DNA of 64,000 bases. It comes from Mallotus nudiflorus. Lineage: Eukaryota; Streptophyta; Magnoliopsida; Malpighiales; Euphorbiaceae. The translations under genes and the position numbers were made by a program. Under the pieces are notes generated by a model. The model ran no database searches and was not told where the DNA came from. It saw only the letters and a program-made list of their open reading frames with translations. The stretch spans positions 2,043,501 to 2,107,500 of the forward strand of contig CANTUR010000285.1 of assembly GCA_947683625.1 (NCBI GenBank), in the 5' to 3' direction. How positions within the stretch are numbered: the first letter of the stretch is position 1; the number at the start of each line of letters is the position of its first letter. Shown piece by piece: positions 58,496-64,000 of this stretch.

Positions 58496-59942
58496 ATGGG
58501 GTCTAAATATGGTTATTACATGTTTTGTTTGATGGCACTACTGCCCACAATAGCTTTCTCCCAAGAGTTCACACACTCAAGGGCAACTTATTATGGTAGC
58601 CCTGATGGCTTGGGGGACACCAAGTATGTGTTTCCTGACCACCTCCTTTAGCTGTTCATAATTTCATTTAGTCATGGAATTGTGTGTAACATATAATGGT
58701 CACATGAAATCATGCATCTATTATTATTGTTATTATTATTGTGGATGCAATATTCATGCATTGTATTTTATGTTCTATAATGATGCTAACTAATTCTTCT
58801 TTCAAATATACTCATATATTTAGCTGGAGCTTGTGGTTTTGGAGAATATGGAAGAACAGTCAATGATGCTAATGTGGCTGGAGTTTCCAAGCTGTACAGG
58901 AATGGAACTGGCTGTGGTGCTTGCTATCAGGTTTAAAACAATCCCTTTTGATCTTTTTCTAAATTAACCATATCTTATAGTAACATTTAGAAACTTAATG
59001 AAGTACCAGATTGCAAGCCCTTCTAATGTTCTGGAGTTCGAAAGGATTATTTAAGTCAACAAATTGCTAACCTACTGATAGCGATAGATGGTATAATTTT
59101 CTTTAATATATTGTTCAATAATTATGTTTCAGGTTAGGTGTAAAGCACCACAATGCACTTATGAAGGAGTGAACGTAGTGGTAACTGACTATGGCGAGGG
59201 TGACAGAACAGACTTCATCCTTAGCACAAGTGCCTACGCAAGACTAGCCCGCCCCAACATGGCCTCGGAGCTGTTTGCATATGGTGTCGTTGATGTAGAA
59301 TACAGGAGGGTCTCTTGCCGATATCCAAATTATAATGTTATGTTCAAGATTCATGAGCATAGCAGATTCCCTGAGTACTTAGCCTTAGTTATTCTGTACC
59401 AAGGTGGCCAATATGATATCGTGGATGTCCAAATATGGCAGGTATGAATATATATACATATATTGACTAAAAATTTTTTTTTTTGTTATTGATAAGAGGT
59501 AAAGAGATTGAATTCCTTTTAAGTATGATTTTGAGTTCAAGTTTTATATACAGAGACACTAAAAGAATTATGGGTTCACATAACTCAATATAAAAATAGT
59601 TAGAGTTCATGTGATTATTGAATATTATGAAAAAAAAAAGTTTTTTTTACATAAAGATATGTTTAAATGTAAATTTTTTAAAGAAAAAAATTGTTTATTG
59701 TGATGGATAAAATTTGATGGTTATATTTCTGAACTTGGATGCAGGAAAATTACAAGACATGGAAAGGGATGAGAAGGGCATATGGGGCAGTTTGGGACAT
59801 GCCAAATCCACCAAAAGGTGCCATAACTTTGAGGTTCCGAGTGAGTGGGAGTGGAGGGCAAAGATGGGTATGGGCTAAAAAAGCTATTCCAAGTGAATGG
59901 AAAGTTGGGGTTGCTTATGATTCTGCCATTCTGCTCTATTAA
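58496..59942 (+). CDS. EXLB1: Expansin-like B protein, four exons, probable frameshift in exon 1
   Basis: Exons: 58,496-58,623, 58,824-58,930, 59,133-59,441, 59,745-59,942, all GT-AG. A signal peptide (about residues 1-22, CLMALLPTIAFS) leads into SRATYYGSPD; then ACGFGEYGRTVND and NGTGCGACYQ (exon 2), the rest of the GH45-like barrel (exon 3) and the CBM63-like domain ending VAYDSAILLY (exon 4). The family acts in the cell wall; loosening activity of expansin-like B is not established. The four exons sum to 742 bp, one more than a multiple of three. Exon 1 reads TTGGGGGACACC with five G; four G would give GLGTP and join exon 2 in frame. As written, a stop follows 14 codons into exon 2. The conserved Cys after SPD is also Gly here. 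It is either a young pseudogene or a base error in a G run. Confidence 0.85.
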
Positions 59943-60985
59943 ATTACAAAAAAGAAAAAAGTGCTAAGTGGGATTTGGATTCCTAATTTTAGTTGCAGTG
60001 TATGGTTGGCAGTAGTTTTGCATGTCTTTATATGCTTTGCAATCCAATAAACAGAAAACCATGTTTTCTGGAAAACATGATTGCATAATGTGTTTGTAAT
60101 GCATAAATAATGTATCTCTATATGAATAAAATTTCATACTATTTTATTGTATACAAATAGAGAACTTTTTGTTATCAGAATCAACAATGATGAATCACCA
60201 GCGTTTCTACAGTAATTTAGGAAATCAATTTCTAGTATATTATACATGGCTAACTGGGTTCTACAGGATCTGATAATCAGTTCCAACAGTGATGTCGAGG
60301 ACGTATTCCAACCAAAGATTTAGGAAATCAATCTCCGGTATAATATGATTTCGGATCCTGTAATTATATTATCATTCAATGGCATTTATTTATTAGTGTA
60401 CACTGATCAATTGCATGACAGAAGAATAAACAAACATGTAGTAACGTTGGTCTAAAAGAAGAAAAAAAAAACTATTTTGAACTTCTAAAGCAATCATATG
60501 AAAGATCGCAGAACAATGAGAGAAAATATACATAAAGAAAATGGTAGAACAACATATAATTTCAGAGCTTCTGTTTTATATTTTTACTGTGGAGAGTTTG
60601 AGATTCACAGGGCATCTACAAAACCCTAAAACAACAAGCAAAACATTTCTCAGAATGACTTTAAGCTACATGACGAACCTGTCAGCAAACTATTTCTCCA
60701 ACACGGATTTAAAAAATAACCTGGTTGTTGTCTTGATTAGGCTAGGACGCATAACTGATACTTGTGACATGATAACTACAGCAAATATGATATGGCCAGG
60801 GTCTTCCAATACAAGAAAATCCCTGCATCAATTTATGCATCTGCTTAGAAAATGTATCATGGAGAAGCCACCATGAATACACTATATCCATGTGTTAGTG
60901 AAAAGCATCATTCCAACAAGAAGCACAACAAAAATACTGAACGCCTAATGCGGTCCTGTTTACCACAAACTAGTCCTTTCAAATT
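59105..60985 (+). repeat. Segmental duplication, right arm (partner 1-2,898)
   Basis: Starts in intron 2 of the expansin-like gene, within the window's visible partner, and runs through exons 3-4 and about 1 kb of 3' flank to atagtcctttc/ctagtcctttc. Frames such as 60,541-60,876 in this stretch are not kept in the left copy, so they are not counted as genes. Confidence 0.85.
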
Positions 60986-61564
60986 GTATGTCAGGCAAAT
61001 GAGCATTGATGTCTCTTTCTTATTAGTTATGTTAATTTCTTTAGCAAGGTTTCAATTGGCATGGAGATGAAATTTGATATCCTTGGGAAGATAAAATACC
61101 TGCAGCTTACAGATATTAAAGCAATAATGATGTACAAATAAAATAACATGTCAGCCATTACTATAAAAGGAGGTGATACCAAAAAATCTGACAGAAAGAG
61201 AGAATGTTTATAAAGATAGCATGTCTACTGCACCAGTCTGACATACAAAGACAACAAAGTAACAGTGATGCTTGGTAGCATGGATTTTCTGAGACCAACT
61301 ACAAGATTATGTGCAAATGTCTGCTAATTACACATATTTGTGTTCAAGAGGACTGAGACCATACATACAACACAAGTTAGGTGATATATTATTTTCTTCA
61401 ATAGAAACAAGATGCAACATTAGGGACAAATCATGGAAAGAATCAAATGCCTCAAAATGTGCACAGCAGCAAGCATGACAGTTTCATGGACATATACACT
61501 TCTATAACCAGGAAAGCAACTTACTTTGAGAAAGCATAATACATCTAACTCCTGCTGGACAGCC
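60986..61564. other. Intergenic sequence between expansin-like and SUVH ends
   Basis: No coding frame is supported. It is probably the 3' flank of the minus-strand SUVH gene. Nothing else was recognised. Confidence 0.45.
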
Positions 61565-62327
61565 TCAATACATCCTACCGGTGCACTCTGAAGAACCACA
61601 GTAGCAATTCTTCTTCTTAATATTGCCATTAGAATCAAAAACCTGATCTATTGTATAATTATAATGGTAGGTTAGCTCTTGCAAGGGAGGAATATTCTCG
61701 GCAGCAAACAGCATTATGTGAGGAATTCTCTTGTCCTCATGATCATAAAGAACGTTTTGTGCATATAGATTTGGTGAACAACTATGGTTGATGAACCTCC
61801 CCACATTGCCACACTTTGCTGCATCAATGGTGAAGCAACTTTCCTCCACAACTTCACAAGAACTTGAATGAGTCTCAGATATGAGGTTTGATAGTCCATC
61901 CCATAGATAATTGGAGATATTTCCAATATCAAACAAATATTCATCATTACCAGCCCTTTGCTCAGCTTCCTTCTCCTCAAGAAGCTCCCCTACATACTCA
62001 CAGATAAAACTTCCGGAAGGGATTGAATTTAATGATCTCACACCCTAACCCCTCGATTCAGTTTTAAAAATTTCAAGCTGAAATTTGATACCATGCTGGG
62101 CGACTCTGTTATAGGAGGAGGGTCGACACTTACAAGAAGGGCCACACTCATAGACCAGAGGCTTTGCTTCAACAATAGCTCCACTATGGTTATATGGGAT
62201 CTCTCCTCCATTTTTTTGCAACACAAGAACATTAGTGATCTCAGAGCATCCGTTTCTGCAATCACAACCCCTGGGAGGAATAGGGCGGCACCAATCAGGA
62301 TATACTACATGGGTAACGTAATCAAAT
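61565..62327 (-). pseudogene. SUVH5/6-like H3K9 methyltransferase, C-terminal fragment
   Basis: On minus from 62,327: YPDWCRPIPPRGCDC, NGGEIPYNHSGAIVEAKPL, YECGPSCKC, RVAQHGIKFQLEIF (pre-SET). The SET domain follows: SGSFICEYVGELLEEKEAEQ, FINHSCSPNLYAQNVLYD, AAENIPPLQELTYHYNY. Post-SET CYCGSSECTGRMY then ends in TGA at 61,565. The NHSCxPN and post-SET Cys are intact. Breaks: TAG at 62,045-62,047 where the family has Trp (RGWGVRS); two compensating indels around the pre-SET CSC replace those Cys. Upstream of 62,327 the gene is cut by gypsy sequence, so the SRA domain is missing. Intact relatives bind methyl-cytosine and deposit H3K9me2. Confidence 0.88.
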
Positions 62328-62576
62328 GATGAGGACTATGTATTTTTGAATGTGTCACCGATAAAGGGTGTGATAAGATTTAGTAAGAAAGGAAAATTAG
62401 CACCAAGATATATTGAACCTTTCGAGATTTTGAAGAGTGGGCATGGTTGCGTATCAGTTGGCTTTGCCTCCGAATTTATCTCAAGTGCATCCAGTGTTCC
62501 ATGTCTCAATGCTGAGGAAGTACATTTCGAACCCGTCACACATGTTACAGCCCCAGAGTGTGAAAGTGAATGAAGA
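62325..62576 (+). pseudogene. Integrase C-terminus of a T-type element (second copy)
   Basis: GPY/F-like module: IRFSKKGKLAPRYIEPFEIL, then after a one-base frameshift YQLALPPNLSQVHPVFHVSM and LRKYISNPSHMLQPQSV. It is collinear with 30,174-30,421 of element T. It begins abruptly against the SUVH fragment and ends at aatgaaga, where inverted LTR F starts: the same base position as in T. Confidence 0.85.
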
Positions 62577-63027
62577 TGTCATGATCCAAACTGGGAGTCA
62601 TGACCGACGCAAGGGAACGAGAATTCTTTTGAATTCGAAACCTATAGCAAACCTCAAAATAAAAACAAAATCAATAATAAATAAAAATATACCTAAATTA
62701 AAATTTTAATCGATAAAATAAGTACTCAAATTTCATTTCATAAAATAAAAATATTCATACAATATTTAGAAACAGGTTTCAAAAGCAAAATATCATACTA
62801 CTGATATAATACACTAATACTGCAGTTTTCAAGAGTACAATAAAAGTTCAGATAAATAAATTACATAGTCTATCAGGGCTGAAGAAAATCGGCGTAAAGT
62901 ACTACTGGTGAGGTCTGAAGAATATGAAGATCCTGTAAAAAAAATATTGAGGGAAATCAAACCTCACTGAGTGAATTATTATAATATATATACATGCAAC
63001 CTAAATCCATATACATTCAAGTATCAG

Positions 63028-63059
<32 letters not shown>

Positions 63060-64000
63060 TTTCACACAGATGCTGAAATTCATTTTTTATATATAATAAA
63101 AACATAAAATTATTTTAGTTGAAAGACCGAAGTAGAACCCTAATAGTTCGCAACCTCGATCATAATAATCAATAGCCAACATGCTTATCTAAAACTTTAA
63201 GTATTCATTTATCCAACTTAAGGTGGTAGACTGGCCCCAAGTGCACTAGGTCAACCGAGGTTCCACAATCTCATTACCGGCATGACTGGCCCCAAGTACA
63301 CTCGGTTAAGCAAGGATCCACAATCAACCTATCTAATAACCAACATCTTAATAAAAATTATCAGATTCTCAACCTAATTCTACCGTACTATCGCGCAGCA
63401 GTCCTAAAATAGCTCATTAGGTAGCACATTCTACTGCTATTCTTCAAATCATTCTTATAATTATTAAAATAATAAAATGCATGATATAAATATGATAGCA
63501 TTCATTTAAAGAGGAATATACCAATTATATACTGAAAGTATACTAAAAATATACTAAATGTATACTAAACATATACCATATATATATGTCACAAATATAC
63601 CCAAATAAACCATGAATATATCAAAAAAATATACTAGGTATATATGTTGAAAATTACAACATGCATAAATATTGCATATATATCGAAATCTACCAAAAAT
63701 ATACTAAATTATTTAATGACATAAATCATGTTTAAACATATAATGAAAATATGAAAATCCTTATTCATGCATCCTATATGCAATGCATATATAGAATAAT
63801 AACTCACAAGTTTGCACTCCTCAAGACTGACTCAACGAGCCTGGTCCGATAAGCCTCAATCTCGACGCAGCTAGAAAAATAAATAATAATAAAATCAGAA
63901 TAAATTCCTAACATATGCTTCTAAGAATTCCAAAAAAAAAACTCAATTAAAAACCAGAGATTTAGGATCAACCCGACGTTATGTTTTACGAGAATTTTAC
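62577..64000 (-). mobile_element. LTR F (inverted, D-type), runs off the window
   Basis: Starts tgtcatgatcc and matches LTR D through the actcatttcataaaat, gataaataaattacatagtc and tactactggtgaggtctgaag words, with no C-type insert at the position where D has one. It reaches the attttacgagaatt region at 64,000. Orientation and junction to integrase are identical to D at 30,422. Confidence 0.85.
63021..63059. repeat. (TA)n(CA)n microsatellite in LTR F
   Basis: An alternating TA tract followed by CA repeats. The equivalent place in LTR D (34,105-34,135) is also a TA tract, longer and without CA. Confidence 0.85.

Noticed and set aside
60541..61070. Two plus-strand frames downstream of the expansin-like gene
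   Set aside because: The duplicate at 1,500-2,900 does not keep either frame, so they are chance frames in 3' flanking sequence.

Overview
This window is nuclear DNA from a flowering plant, most likely a eudicot. It has spliced plant genes (expansin-like B, topoisomerase 3-alpha, SUVH-type histone methyltransferase), very AT-rich intergenic sequence, and roughly 50 kb of Ty3/gypsy and Ty1/copia LTR retrotransposons stacked inside one another. LTR style and gene versions would fit Malpighiales (for example Euphorbiaceae), but that placement is weak. No RNA gene, CRISPR array or prokaryotic feature was seen.

Gene layer. A four-exon expansin-like B gene lies at 58,496-59,942. The window opens inside a second, decayed copy (exons 3 and 4, positions 37-865). 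Homology between the copies continues downstream (1-2,898 against about 59,105-60,985), so this is an old tandem duplication now about 57 kb apart. An inverted SUVH5/6-like gene end (61,565-62,327, minus) and the 5' end of a TOP3A-like gene (43,437-44,201, minus) are truncated pseudogenes. The right-hand expansin copy also appears frameshifted by one extra G in exon 1.

Left transposon block (2,899-18,462). A 5'-truncated Tat-like gypsy element carries gag-protease-RT-RNase H-integrase remnants on plus, a spliced antisense ORF on minus, and a 3' LTR with a 106-bp tandem repeat. It is followed by LTR debris and a second gypsy element (LTR 13,328-15,326, gag to 18,462).

Central block (18,463-42,662). 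A Tekay/Del-like chromovirus, called T here, lacks its 5' end and has been split by later insertions. Element A (19,003-26,626, TSD GTTAT) sits in its gag and itself contains solo LTR B (TSD TTAAG). Inverted solo LTR D (TSD gaaga/gaaaa) sits between integrase and chromodomain and itself contains inverted solo LTRs C (TSD GAAGG) and E (TSD acgca/acaca). T ends in its own 3' LTR at 39,711-42,662.

Right block (46,073-57,050). A copia element holds a four-level nest: copia gag contains 2-kb solo LTR I (TSD GGAAT), which contains solo LTR G (TSD GCTCG), which contains solo LTR H (TSD ACCCC). Removing each insert restores the layer below it. At the right edge a second copy of the T integrase end joined to an inverted D-type LTR (62,325-64,000) repeats exactly the junction at 30,422. 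The composite was therefore copied after it formed. This is the most unusual observation here.

All retroelement reading frames are decayed. Several stops replace Trp or Gln codons and several catalytic Asp codons have become Asn, as expected for old methylated copies.
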